Assembly (NCBI GenBank): GCA_002375995.1 | Contig: DFNI01000019.1 | Span: forward strand, 10,298-74,297 | Direction: 5' to 3' | DNA from: Acetothermia bacterium UBA3571 | Lineage (GTDB): Bacteria > Bipolaricaulota > Bipolaricaulia > Bipolaricaulales > Bipolaricaulaceae | Length of the DNA: 64,000 bases | Shown here: one piece after another, positions 51,242-58,659 of the stretch | How positions within the stretch are numbered: position 1 is the stretch's first letter | Layout: each line of letters begins with the position of its first letter | Notes under the pieces: generated by a model | Told to the model about the DNA's origin: nothing | The model's database searches: none | What the model saw: the letters and a program-made list of their open reading frames with translations, nothing else | Position numbers and translations under genes: made by a program

Positions 51242-52387
51242 TCAGGGATACATCTCCCGAACCTCGGCGATCTGATCGGCGGTGCTCGCCTCGGGAAGCT
51301 GGATGACCCCCGCCTTGAGCTGGCCGATGAACTCGCCCAGGGCCTGCCAGACGTAGTAAGGAACGGATTGTCGTGCGGCGAGGATCTTCTCCAGGATCTC
51401 GTCGGGGCTCCCCGCCAGGGGATATCCCGCCTTCACCGCCAGATCGATGAAGGTGACGATGTCCTCGTAGGTGCTGAAGCCGGTGCCGTTCTCCTTGATT
51501 CCCAGGACCAGGTTCTTCCCGGGCTCATCGCCCAGGGCCCACTTGACCGCTTCATACACCGCCACGTCCACGCGCTTCCTGGCCGAACCCAAGATGAAGC
51601 CGGGCTTGATGTACTCCTGGGCGGCGTCGGCGCCGTAGGCGAAGGGCGGCCCTATCTCCCGACCCGCGGCCCTGCCCGCTTCCTCCGCGGCGTCAAAGGC
51701 GCCCAGGTGCGTGCCGCCGGCGATCCCCAGGATGTTGCGGGCCCCGGCGCGGATCAGAGCCTCCGCGGCCACTTTGCCGCCGGCGGGGTCGTCGAAGCGG
51801 CCCACGTAGGTGACCATCACCTTGATATCGGCGTCTTTTCCGGTGTGGGCCTTATACCAGTCCACGGCCCAGTGGGCCCCGAACCTGTATCCGGCCTCGT
51901 AGCGCCACACGGGCGGGATCTCCATCCCGGCCACTGCGCCCACGGCCGGGTCTCCATTGGCGATGGCCACCAGAGCCGCCACCACCCCGGCGAGAGCCCC
52001 TCCTTCCTGCTCCCGGAACAAAAGCCCCAGCATGTTGGGGAGGTCGAAGTTGGGGCCGTCCACGAAGGCGAACTTCTGGTCCGGGTAAAGCCGGGCCGCC
52101 TCGGGCAGGGCATCGAAGAGCAGGAACCCCACACCCACGATCACCACGTACTCCCCGCTCTCGGCGAGCCCCGAGAGGTCGGAAAGGAACCCCATGGGGC
52201 TCGAAGCGGTGGTGTAGAAGAGCTCAAGGCCGAAGTCTGCGGCGGCCTTCTGGGCCCCCAAGAGGGCCATGTCGTTGAAGGAGAGGTCGCCCGGCCCGGT
52301 CTGGTCGAAGTAAAGGCAGATCTTGTCGGCCGCCAACACTCCAAGCGAAAGTAACCCTACTAAAAGGAACGAAAGGAATACACGCAT
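51242..52387 (-). CDS. BMP-family ABC transporter substrate-binding protein
   Basis: The 381-residue protein has a signal peptide (MRVFLSFLLVGLLSL, cleavage after VLAA near residue 20) and the BMP/PnrA fold: DLSFNDMALLGAQKAA, VVGVGFLLFDAL and KFAFVDGP motifs. There is no lipobox Cys, so it is periplasmic rather than a lipoprotein. Related proteins bind purine nucleosides, riboflavin or autoinducers; nucleoside is the default guess. AGGGGGTGA precedes the start. Confidence 0.85.
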   Translation of the reverse strand: MRVFLSFLLVGLLSLGVLAADKICLYFDQTGPGDLSFNDMALLGAQKAAADFGLELFYTTASSPMGFLSDLSGLAESGEYVVIVGVGFLLFDALPEAARLYPDQKFAFVDGPNFDLPNMLGLLFREQEGGALAGVVAALVAIANGDPAVGAVAGMEIPPVWRYEAGYRFGAHWAVDWYKAHTGKDADIKVMVTYVGRFDDPAGGKVAAEALIRAGARNILGIAGGTHLGAFDAAEEAGRAAGREIGPPFAYGADAAQEYIKPGFILGSARKRVDVAVYEAVKWALGDEPGKNLVLGIKENGTGFSTYEDIVTFIDLAVKAGYPLAGSPDEILEKILAARQSVPYYVWQALGEFIGQLKAGVIQLPEASTADQIAEVREMYP

Positions 52388-52687
52388 GGTTCACCCCCTA
52401 TGGAATAGTGGTTCCGGATATCCCGCGGTTCCGCTTCCCGATATCACCTCCCCGCTTCCGCTTGGGAAGATTATACCGGTTCAGTCGGCTTTAGCGGAAA
52501 GGATCTGTCACTTCCAGGACGATCGCCTTCGTAAGGGCATTAATCCTCTCTTTTGGGCACGGGCACACAATCAGGAAGGTACACACACTCCGGCCAGAAG
52601 GCCGGCCCAGAACCGAAGCGGTTATGCGGCGATTGTATTTTCCCGGGCCGGCTTTTATACTCCGATTGGAGTACAAAAGGAGTGCAA
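52388..52687. other. Divergent control region between BMP importer and RHH gene
   Basis: No gene is seen in these 300 bases. A TATAAT on the minus strand (52475-52470) probably serves the BMP importer with a ~80-base leader that repeats GATATC and TTCCGCTT elements. A CCGGCC-AGAA-GGCCGG hairpin lies at 52590-52605. The RHH promoter fills the right end. Confidence 0.5.
52633..52673 (+). promoter_or_regulatory. RHH-gene promoter with overlapping palindromic operator
   Basis: TTGTAT (52633-52638), a 17-base spacer and TATACT (52656-52661) form a good promoter. The perfect inverted repeat TACTCC-GATT-GGAGTA (52658-52673) covers the -10 end and the expected transcription start. It is a likely site for autorepression by the RHH protein encoded next. 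Confidence 0.7.
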
Positions 52688-52897
52688 ATGGGCAGCGATC
52701 GGGTGACCCTGAAGATCCCCAGGCCCCTCTACGAGCGCCTCAAGCGCGTCATCGAGGGGACTGGGTTTCGGTCCGTGAACGAGTTCGTGGTCCACGTGCT
52801 GCGGGATCTCGTGGCCGAGACAGGCGATGAGGCGAGCCTCACCCCGGAAGAGATCCGGGTGATCCGCGAGCGGCTGCGGAAGTTGGGCTATCTCTGA
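52688..52897 (+). CDS. Small ribbon-helix-helix protein
   Basis: The 69-residue protein has the RHH pattern: a short beta strand (RVTLKIPRPLYERL), helix A, and helix B (SVNEFVVHVLRDLV), with a charged C-terminal helix. AAAAGGAG lies before the ATG. RHH dimers bind palindromic DNA; the one over its own promoter fits. It is 19 bases before cysC-sat and probably co-transcribed, so it may control sulfate activation. An antitoxin role is less likely because no toxin follows. Confidence 0.75.
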   Translation: MGSDRVTLKIPRPLYERLKRVIEGTGFRSVNEFVVHVLRDLVAETGDEASLTPEEIRVIRERLRKLGYL

Positions 52898-52916
52898 CGG
52901 CACACAGGAGGGATGG

Positions 52917-54686
52917 ATGCGGGATGGATTCGTCGTTTGGTTCACGGGGCTTCCGGCATCGGGGAAGACCACGTTGGCGAAGGCCTTGGAGGCGGAGCTT
53001 CGGCGCCGCGGAGTCGAACCGGTACAGCGTTTGGACGGGGACATCGTCCGCCAGGACCTCACCCGAGACCTCGGCTTCTCCAAAGAGGACCGGGACGAGA
53101 ACATCCGCCGGGTTTCCTTCGTGGCCAGCCTCCTGGCCAAAAACGGGGTGGCGGTCCTGTGTGCCTTCGTCTCCCCCTACCGGGAGGCACGCCGGAAAGC
53201 GCGGCTTCGATGTCCCAACTTCGTTGAGGTTTACTGCCGGGCCTCCCTTTCGGCCCTCATCGAGCGGGACCCCAAAGGGCTCTACAAGAAGGCCCTGGCC
53301 GGCGAGATCACGAATTTCACCGGGATCGACGATCCCTACGAGGAGCCGGAGGCCCCCGAGGTGATCTGCGACACCGACCGGGAGACGGTGGAGGAATCCC
53401 TGGAAAAGGTCCTCCAGTACCTCGAGGACCGGGGCCTCATTCCCGAAACAGCCGCAACGCGTAACGCGTTACGCGTGACGGACAGTGCCTCTTCATCTTC
53501 CTCTCCCTCGTCACGCGTCACCCTTCACGCGTCACCTATCCTTCCCCACGGCGGGACCCTCGTGGACCTTGTGGTGGCCGGAAAGGAGCGAGAGGCGTTA
53601 GTACGGGAGGCGGCGGGGCTTCCCGTGATCGAGCTCGACCCCTATTACAGTCGGGAGTTCTACTGCCTGGCCACCGGCATCTACTCGCCCCTTTCGGGGT
53701 TCATGGGGGAGCGGGAATACCGGAGCGTGGTGGAGTCCATGAGGCTCCCCGACGGGACCGTGTGGTCCCTGCCCATCGTCCTCCCGGTGGAGCCCCGGAC
53801 GGCGGAGCCGCTTCGTCCCGGGGGAGCGGCCGCCCTGGTGGACGGAGCGGGGAAGCTGCTGGGGGTGTTGGAGGGCATCGAGATCTACGAACGGGACCCG
53901 ACTTGGGAGGCGGAACATGTTTTCGGCACTGCCTCCCCCGAACATCCCGGGGTGGCCCGGCTCATGGCCGAGCCCCGCACGCTGATCGGGGGGCGACTGC
54001 GGGCGGTGGACCTCCCGGATCCCGGCTTCCCGGAGGTCTCCCGCACCCCGCGGGAGGTACGGGAGGAGATCGCGCGGCGGGGCTGGGGGACGGTGGCGGC
54101 GTTCCAGACCAGAAACCCCCTGCACCGGGCCCACGAGTACCTCCTGAGGTGCGCCTTGGAGGTATGCGACGGGCTCCTGCTTTCGCCCCTGGTGGGGGAG
54201 ACGAAGCTGGGGGACCTCCCCGCGGAGGTGCGTCTCCGGACCTACCGGGCCCTCCTGGATAACTACTTCCCCCGGGACCGGGTCCTCATCGCTGCCTTCC
54301 CGGCCAACATGCGATACGCCGGCCCCCGCGAGGCGATCTTCCACGCCCTCTGCCGCAAGAACTTCGGCGCCACCCACTTCATCGTGGGCCGGGACCACGC
54401 CGGGGTAGGGGACTTCTACGGGCCGTACGATGCCCAAGAGATCTTCGACCGGTTCTCCCCGGGAGAGCTCGGGGTCGTGCCCCTGAAATTCCGCCCCGCC
54501 TTCTGGTGTAAGCGCTGCGGCGGCATGGCCACGGAGAAGTCCTGTCCCCATCCTGAATCGGAGAGGATCGCCCTCTCGGGGACCAAACTCCGGGAGATGC
54601 TCAGCCGGGGAGAGGTGCCCCCGCCGGAGATCACCCGCCCCGAGGTGGCCCAGATACTGATAGAGGCGATGGGGGAAGGGCGGTGA
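52917..54686 (+). CDS. cysC-sat: Bifunctional APS kinase - ATP sulfurylase (CysC-Sat fusion)
   Basis: The 589-residue fusion makes PAPS from sulfate. Residues 1-175 are APS kinase (P-loop GLPASGKTT at 11-19, DGDIVRQDLTRDLGFS). Residues ~210-589 are ATP sulfurylase (QTRNPLHRAHEYL near 395-407, GRDHAGVG, and a zinc-type CKRCGG...SCPH site). The kinase-first order is that of animal PAPS synthase; the Aquifex fusion is the reverse. The linker (about 180-207) is Ser/Arg/Thr-rich and is encoded by heptamer repeats. AGGAGGG precedes the ATG. No PAPS reductase or sulfotransferase is in the window. Confidence 0.92.
   Translation: MRDGFVVWFTGLPASGKTTLAKALEAELRRRGVEPVQRLDGDIVRQDLTRDLGFSKEDRDENIRRVSFVASLLAKNGVAVLCAFVSPYREARRKARLRCPNFVEVYCRASLSALIERDPKGLYKKALAGEITNFTGIDDPYEEPEAPEVICDTDRETVEESLEKVLQYLEDRGLIPETAATRNALRVTDSASSSSSPSSRVTLHASPILPHGGTLVDLVVAGKEREALVREAAGLPVIELDPYYSREFYCLATGIYSPLSGFMGEREYRSVVESMRLPDGTVWSLPIVLPVEPRTAEPLRPGGAAALVDGAGKLLGVLEGIEIYERDPTWEAEHVFGTASPEHPGVARLMAEPRTLIGGRLRAVDLPDPGFPEVSRTPREVREEIARRGWGTVAAFQTRNPLHRAHEYLLRCALEVCDGLLLSPLVGETKLGDLPAEVRLRTYRALLDNYFPRDRVLIAAFPANMRYAGPREAIFHALCRKNFGATHFIVGRDHAGVGDFYGPYDAQEIFDRFSPGELGVVPLKFRPAFWCKRCGGMATEKSCPHPESERIALSGTKLREMLSRGEVPPPEITRPEVAQILIEAMGEGR
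53453..53536. repeat. Heptamer repeat block, locus 5, inverted pair inside cysC-sat
   Basis: Four units (CGCAACG, CGTAACG, CGTTACG, CGTGACG; 53453-53480), a 28-base spacer and four units of the opposite orientation (CGTCACG, CGTCACC, CTTCACG, CGTCACC; 53509-53536). Total 84 bp, divisible by three, so it is read through in frame. Confidence 0.82.
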
Positions 54687-56020
54687 ACGGATTTCGGGTA
54701 CTGATTCTAGGCCTCGATTGCCTCGATCCGGGCCTGGTGGAGGCGTTCCTGGACGACCTCCCCGTCCTGCAGGAGCTTATTAAGCGGGGGGAGTTCCGCC
54801 GCCTTAGGTCGGTGGATCCCCCCATCACCGTGCCCGCGTGGATGTGCGCCTTCACCGGGAAGGACCCAGGAGAGCTCGGGGTCTACGGGTTCCGGAACCG
54901 CGCCGATCACTCTTACGAGGGGTTCCGCATCTCCACGTCCGCGGCGTTCCGGGCCCCGGCGATCTGGGACGAGCTCGGGCGGATGGGGCTCCGGTCCATC
55001 GTAGTGGGGGTGCCCGGCACCTATCCCCCGAAGCCTGTGAAGGGCCTCCTCGTCTCGGGGTTCCTCACTCCCAGCACGGAAACCACTTACACCTTTCCCC
55101 CATCCCTCAAGCGCAGGATCCGGGAGATCGTGGGGGAGTACATCATCGACGTGCGGGAGTTCCGCACCGAGGACAAGGCCCGGGTTATCCAGGAGGTCCA
55201 CCGCATGACCGAACGGCGCTTCGACTTCATGGCGACTTTACTTGTGGAGGAGGAATGGGACTTCGCGGTGGTGGTGGAAATGGGGCCGGACCGGATCCAC
55301 CACGCCCTGTGGGCCCACCACGATCCCACCCATCCCAAGCATGACCCCCAAAGTCCCTACCGGGACGCGATCCGCGACTATTACCGGTACCTGGATACCC
55401 GGATCGGAAAGCTCCTCGAGGCGGTCCCGTCCAGGACCCAAATAGTGGTGATGTCCGACCACGGGATCCAGCCCATGTACGGAGGGATCGCGGTGAACGA
55501 ATGGCTCATCCGGGAGGGGTACCTAGCGCTTAAGGAATATCCGACCGAGCCCGTTCCCATACGGGATCTCATCGAGAGAGAACTCGTGGACTGGTCCCGG
55601 ACGGTGGCGTGGGGCGAGGGGGGTTATTACGGCCGGATTTTCCTAAATGTCCGGGGGCGCGAGCCCCAGGGGACCGTGTCCCCCGATGAATACAACGTAG
55701 TGCGGCGGGAACTCGCTCGGAAATTGGAAGCCCTCACCGACGAGGAGGGAAAGCCCCTGGGCACGAGGGTCCTTTTTCCTGAAGAGATCTACCGCGAGGT
55801 CAGCGGGATCCCGCCGGACCTCATCGTCTACTTCGGGGACCTCCGGTGGCGCTCCATCGGCACCGTGGGCCGGGGAGTGATCCACTGGCACGAGAACGAC
55901 ACCGGTCCCGACGACGCCAACCACGCCCCCCACGGGGTTTTCATCGCCTCCCCGGCCTTGGCCGGACGTGACCTCTCCCTCCCCGAGGTCCACGGCCTCA
56001 TCCTGGGTTGTTTCCGCTAG
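54683..56020 (+). CDS. Alkaline-phosphatase-superfamily phosphodiesterase/nucleotide pyrophosphatase
   Basis: The 445-residue protein has the type I phosphodiesterase fold: LILGLDCLDPGL with a first metal Asp (about 7-18), the nucleophile region SVDPPITVPAWMCAFTG with a candidate Thr (about 43-59), VMSDHGIQPMYGG with metal ligands (about 254-266), and a late GVIHWHENDTGPDDANHAPHGVF histidine cluster seen in two parts. The GTG start overlaps the cysC-sat stop (GTGA). It may hydrolyse a nucleotide such as PAP/PAPS or a sulfated/phosphorylated lipid head group. Its 3' end overlaps thiI by 23 bases. Confidence 0.8.
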   Translation: MNGFRVLILGLDCLDPGLVEAFLDDLPVLQELIKRGEFRRLRSVDPPITVPAWMCAFTGKDPGELGVYGFRNRADHSYEGFRISTSAAFRAPAIWDELGRMGLRSIVVGVPGTYPPKPVKGLLVSGFLTPSTETTYTFPPSLKRRIREIVGEYIIDVREFRTEDKARVIQEVHRMTERRFDFMATLLVEEEWDFAVVVEMGPDRIHHALWAHHDPTHPKHDPQSPYRDAIRDYYRYLDTRIGKLLEAVPSRTQIVVMSDHGIQPMYGGIAVNEWLIREGYLALKEYPTEPVPIRDLIERELVDWSRTVAWGEGGYYGRIFLNVRGREPQGTVSPDEYNVVRRELARKLEALTDEEGKPLGTRVLFPEEIYREVSGIPPDLIVYFGDLRWRSIGTVGRGVIHWHENDTGPDDANHAPHGVFIASPALAGRDLSLPEVHGLILGCFR

Positions 56021-57461
56021 CGCGCTCGAGGTACTTCCTCAGGGAGGGGGCGCCGCCGCGGAAGGAGTAGGCCTCATACCCCAGCCGCCGCAGGAGCTCG
56101 GCTCCGTCCAGGCTCTGGTATCCCACGGGGCAGTAAAGCACGATGGGCCGCCCTTTGGGGAGCTCCTCGGCCCTTTTTGGAAGATCCGCCAGGGGGATAT
56201 TGATCGCCCCGGGATAGTGCCAGGACTTGTAGTCCCCGGGTTCCCGCACGTCCACGACGATGGCCCCTTCGGGGATTTCGTCGATCTGCCACTGGAGCAC
56301 CTCGAGCTCGGCGTGTTCCAGGTCCAGGAGGTCCACGGTCCGGCGTTCCCCCACCAAACGCTCCAAGAGGTCCAGGGGGAGCTTCTCCTCTTCCCGTCGG
56401 ACCCGTTCCAGGGGCGCCCGGGTAACGGGGTGTCTCGGGACCACGGCACAGTACTCCTTCACCCCCGAGGAGATATCGTGGGTCCCCACCACCCGGGAGT
56501 GCCGCACGATCTCCTCCTTGTCGAAGCCCAAGAGCGGCCGCAAAATCGGGATCCTCGTCGCCTCGGAGGCCACGGCCAGGTTATGGAGGGTCTGGGAGGA
56601 GACCTGCCCCACCGCTTCGCCCGTCACCAGCGCCTCGTGGCCCTCCCGCTCCGCCAAAAGCTCCCCGGCACGGTAGAAGAGCCGCCGGAGGATCAGGTTC
56701 CAATAATTGGGCTTCACTGCCCGGTGGAGGTGCTCCATGAGGGGCCGCAGGTCCACGATGTGGATGCGGGGCCGGGTCCCGTAGCTCCACCGATCCGCCA
56801 AGACCTTGGCGCACGAGAGCGCCCCGTACTCGTGGGCACAGCCGCCCAGGTTCAAAAAGAGGTAATCGAGTTCTACCCCCCGCTTGAGCATATACCACGC
56901 GGCGACAGGTGAATCGAAGCCCCCCGAGATGAGGCACAGGGCCTTCCCCTCCACCCCCACCGGGAGCCCGCCGTACCCCTCGACCCTCTCGGTGAAGAAG
57001 TAGGCCCTCCCGTCGTGGACCTCGATGTAGGCGGTGACCTCCGGGTGTTCCAGGTCGACCCCGGAAGCAAAGGGGTATAGGGCGGCGCCGAGATCCCTCT
57101 CCAGGGCCTGGACGCTTATGCGGACGTTTCCCACCCGGCGGGCCCGGACCGCGAATTTTTTCCCCCGGACGTGATCGCGGAAGACCTCCTCGCCCAGGCG
57201 CACTATATCCGCTAGGTCTTGGAACTCCTTCCCCACGGCCACCGAGAGGCTCCGCACCCCGAATACCCGCCGCAGGACCTCCGGGGCGCCGTTACCTTCG
57301 GTGCGCACGTAGATCCGATCCCAGCCGGGCTCCACGGTCCCCCCGAGCCCCTCCCGGGCGAGGGTGTCCCGGAGGTTCTCCGTCAGGCGCTCGGCGAAGC
57401 GCCGCCGGGTGCGCCTGCTTTTCGTGGTGATCTCCCCGGAAAGCCTGATCAGGATCAACAT
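55998..57461 (-). CDS. thiI: tRNA 4-thiouridine synthase with rhodanese domain
   Basis: The 487-residue protein has an N-terminal ferredoxin-like/THUMP region (1-165), a PP-loop ATP site SGGFDSP (179-185), the EYCAVVPRHP segment with the conserved Cys, and a C-terminal rhodanese domain (about 390-480) with active-site C444 in LYCPVGYQ. It thiolates U8 of tRNA and can feed sulfur to thiamine synthesis. The full-length form with rhodanese is the type that carries its own persulfide. The ATG lies only 7 bases after TATACT and has no Shine-Dalgarno. Confidence 0.93.
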   Translation of the reverse strand: MLILIRLSGEITTKSRRTRRRFAERLTENLRDTLAREGLGGTVEPGWDRIYVRTEGNGAPEVLRRVFGVRSLSVAVGKEFQDLADIVRLGEEVFRDHVRGKKFAVRARRVGNVRISVQALERDLGAALYPFASGVDLEHPEVTAYIEVHDGRAYFFTERVEGYGGLPVGVEGKALCLISGGFDSPVAAWYMLKRGVELDYLFLNLGGCAHEYGALSCAKVLADRWSYGTRPRIHIVDLRPLMEHLHRAVKPNYWNLILRRLFYRAGELLAEREGHEALVTGEAVGQVSSQTLHNLAVASEATRIPILRPLLGFDKEEIVRHSRVVGTHDISSGVKEYCAVVPRHPVTRAPLERVRREEEKLPLDLLERLVGERRTVDLLDLEHAELEVLQWQIDEIPEGAIVVDVREPGDYKSWHYPGAINIPLADLPKRAEELPKGRPIVLYCPVGYQSLDGAELLRRLGYEAYSFRGGAPSLRKYLERASGNNPG

Positions 57462-57468
57462 CGCTTCT

Positions 57469-57474
57469 AGTATA
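57469..57474 (-). promoter_or_regulatory. -10 element of thiI
   Basis: TATACT on the minus strand ends 7 bases before the ATG, so transcription should start at or next to the start codon (leaderless). The -35 is weak. Confidence 0.55.
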
Positions 57475-57525
57475 GCTTAAGGGCTTGCGGAACGATCCGC
57501 TCGAGCGAGGGAAAGGGAGAAGGAA

Positions 57526-57705
57526 TCAGGGACGCACACGCAGAAAGAAGTACAGGTGCAACAATCCCCCGATGGCAGCACCGATCCCGGTGCCGAACGC
57601 GATGTCCTGAAACCCCGCCCCTACCGCGGCTCCCACCACGGCCCCGATAATCACGTCGCGGCCCAGGCCGTGCCAAAAAGGCCTGGGCCGCTGGTCCCGC
57701 GTCAC
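57526..57705 (-). CDS. Small glycine-zipper membrane protein
   Basis: The 59-residue protein has a basic N terminus and two short hydrophobic glycine-zipper segments (VIIGAVVGAAVGAGF and GTGIGAAIGGLLHLYFFL), ending in RVRP. The GTG start overlaps the porB stop (GTGA), with AAAGAGA upstream, so it is translated with the Por operon. Function unknown; the reading frame would not keep this pattern by chance, but expression is unproven. Confidence 0.55.
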   Translation of the reverse strand: MTRDQRPRPFWHGLGRDVIIGAVVGAAVGAGFQDIAFGTGIGAAIGGLLHLYFFLRVRP

Positions 57706-58649
57706 TCTCTTTGGGTGCACCGCTCCTTGCGCAGGAGCTCCTCCCAGTGACGGTCCACCGCCTCCTGGAGCTCCCGGATGATGTCCTCCCTCTTTTCCGG
57801 CCGGAAAAGGTGGCGGAACCGGCCCTGGGGCTTGAGCCACTCTTCGATGGGGAGTTTTTCCTTGGGCTTGTAGGTGATCTTGTACACCCCCTCCACCACC
57901 TCATACAGGGGCCAGTAACAGGTCTCCACCGCCAACTTCGCCACGTTGATGGCGCTGTCCCAGGGGGTGCGCCATCCCAGGGGACAGGTGGAGTAGACGT
58001 TGATGAACTTGGGGCCCTCGTACTGCATCGCCCGCTCCACCTTGTTGGCGAGGTCGATGAGGTGCGAGACCGAGGCCTGGGCCACGTAGGGCACATGGTG
58101 TCCCACCACGATCTCGGTGAGGTCCTTCCTGTCCTGGGGTTTGCCGGGGATCACCTTTCCCGCCGGGGAGGTGGTGGCGTTGGCGCAACGGGGGGTGGCC
58201 GATGAGCGCTGGACCCCGGTATTCATATAGGCCTCGTTGTTCAGGACCACGTAGAGGAAATCGTGGCCCCGCTCCAGGGCCCCCGAGAGGGCCTGGAGGC
58301 CGATGTCGTAAGTGCCGCCGTCGCCGCCGAAGACCACGAATCGGATCTTCTTCGCGATCTTGCCCTTTCTCTTCAGGGCTTTGTAGGCCGCCTCCACTCC
58401 AGAGATGGTGGCGGCGGCGTTCTCGAAGGCCGAGTGGATCCAGGGCACGTTCCAGGCGGTGGTGGGGTAGCGGCTGGAGGCCACCTCCAGGCACCCGGTG
58501 GGGCTCGCCACCACCACCGGTTCCTCGATGGCGTTGAGCACGGTTCTCACGATCATGGGCTCGGCACACCCGGCACACAGGGAATGCCCGCCGGTAAACC
58601 GAGGTCCTCTCTCTTCCTGTCGTTTGGCCAGTACCTTTACGCTCGGCAC
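57702..58649 (-). CDS. porB: Pyruvate-type:ferredoxin oxidoreductase beta subunit
   Basis: The 315-residue subunit binds thiamine diphosphate and a [4Fe-4S] cluster: C25/C28 in LCAGCAEP, C53 in PTGCLEV and a later Cys in STCPLGWRTP, and the ThDP motif GGDGGTYDIG with NNEAYMNTG. It catalyses the decarboxylation half-reaction with PorA. The order G-D-A-B matches archaeal and Thermotoga-type POR; VOR/KOR specificity is not excluded. It is 10 bases after porA. Confidence 0.92.
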   Translation of the reverse strand: MPSVKVLAKRQEERGPRFTGGHSLCAGCAEPMIVRTVLNAIEEPVVVASPTGCLEVASSRYPTTAWNVPWIHSAFENAAATISGVEAAYKALKRKGKIAKKIRFVVFGGDGGTYDIGLQALSGALERGHDFLYVVLNNEAYMNTGVQRSSATPRCANATTSPAGKVIPGKPQDRKDLTEIVVGHHVPYVAQASVSHLIDLANKVERAMQYEGPKFINVYSTCPLGWRTPWDSAINVAKLAVETCYWPLYEVVEGVYKITYKPKEKLPIEEWLKPQGRFRHLFRPEKREDIIRELQEAVDRHWEELLRKERCTQRE

Positions 58650-58659
58650 GTCCGCCTCC

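Noticed and set aside
52590..52605. CCGGCC-AGAA-GGCCGG hairpin as a terminator
   Set aside because: No T tract on either strand and no gene ends next to it.
52688..52897. RHH protein as an antitoxin of a toxin-antitoxin pair
   Set aside because: The following gene is cysC-sat, not a small toxin, and no toxin-like frame lies nearby.
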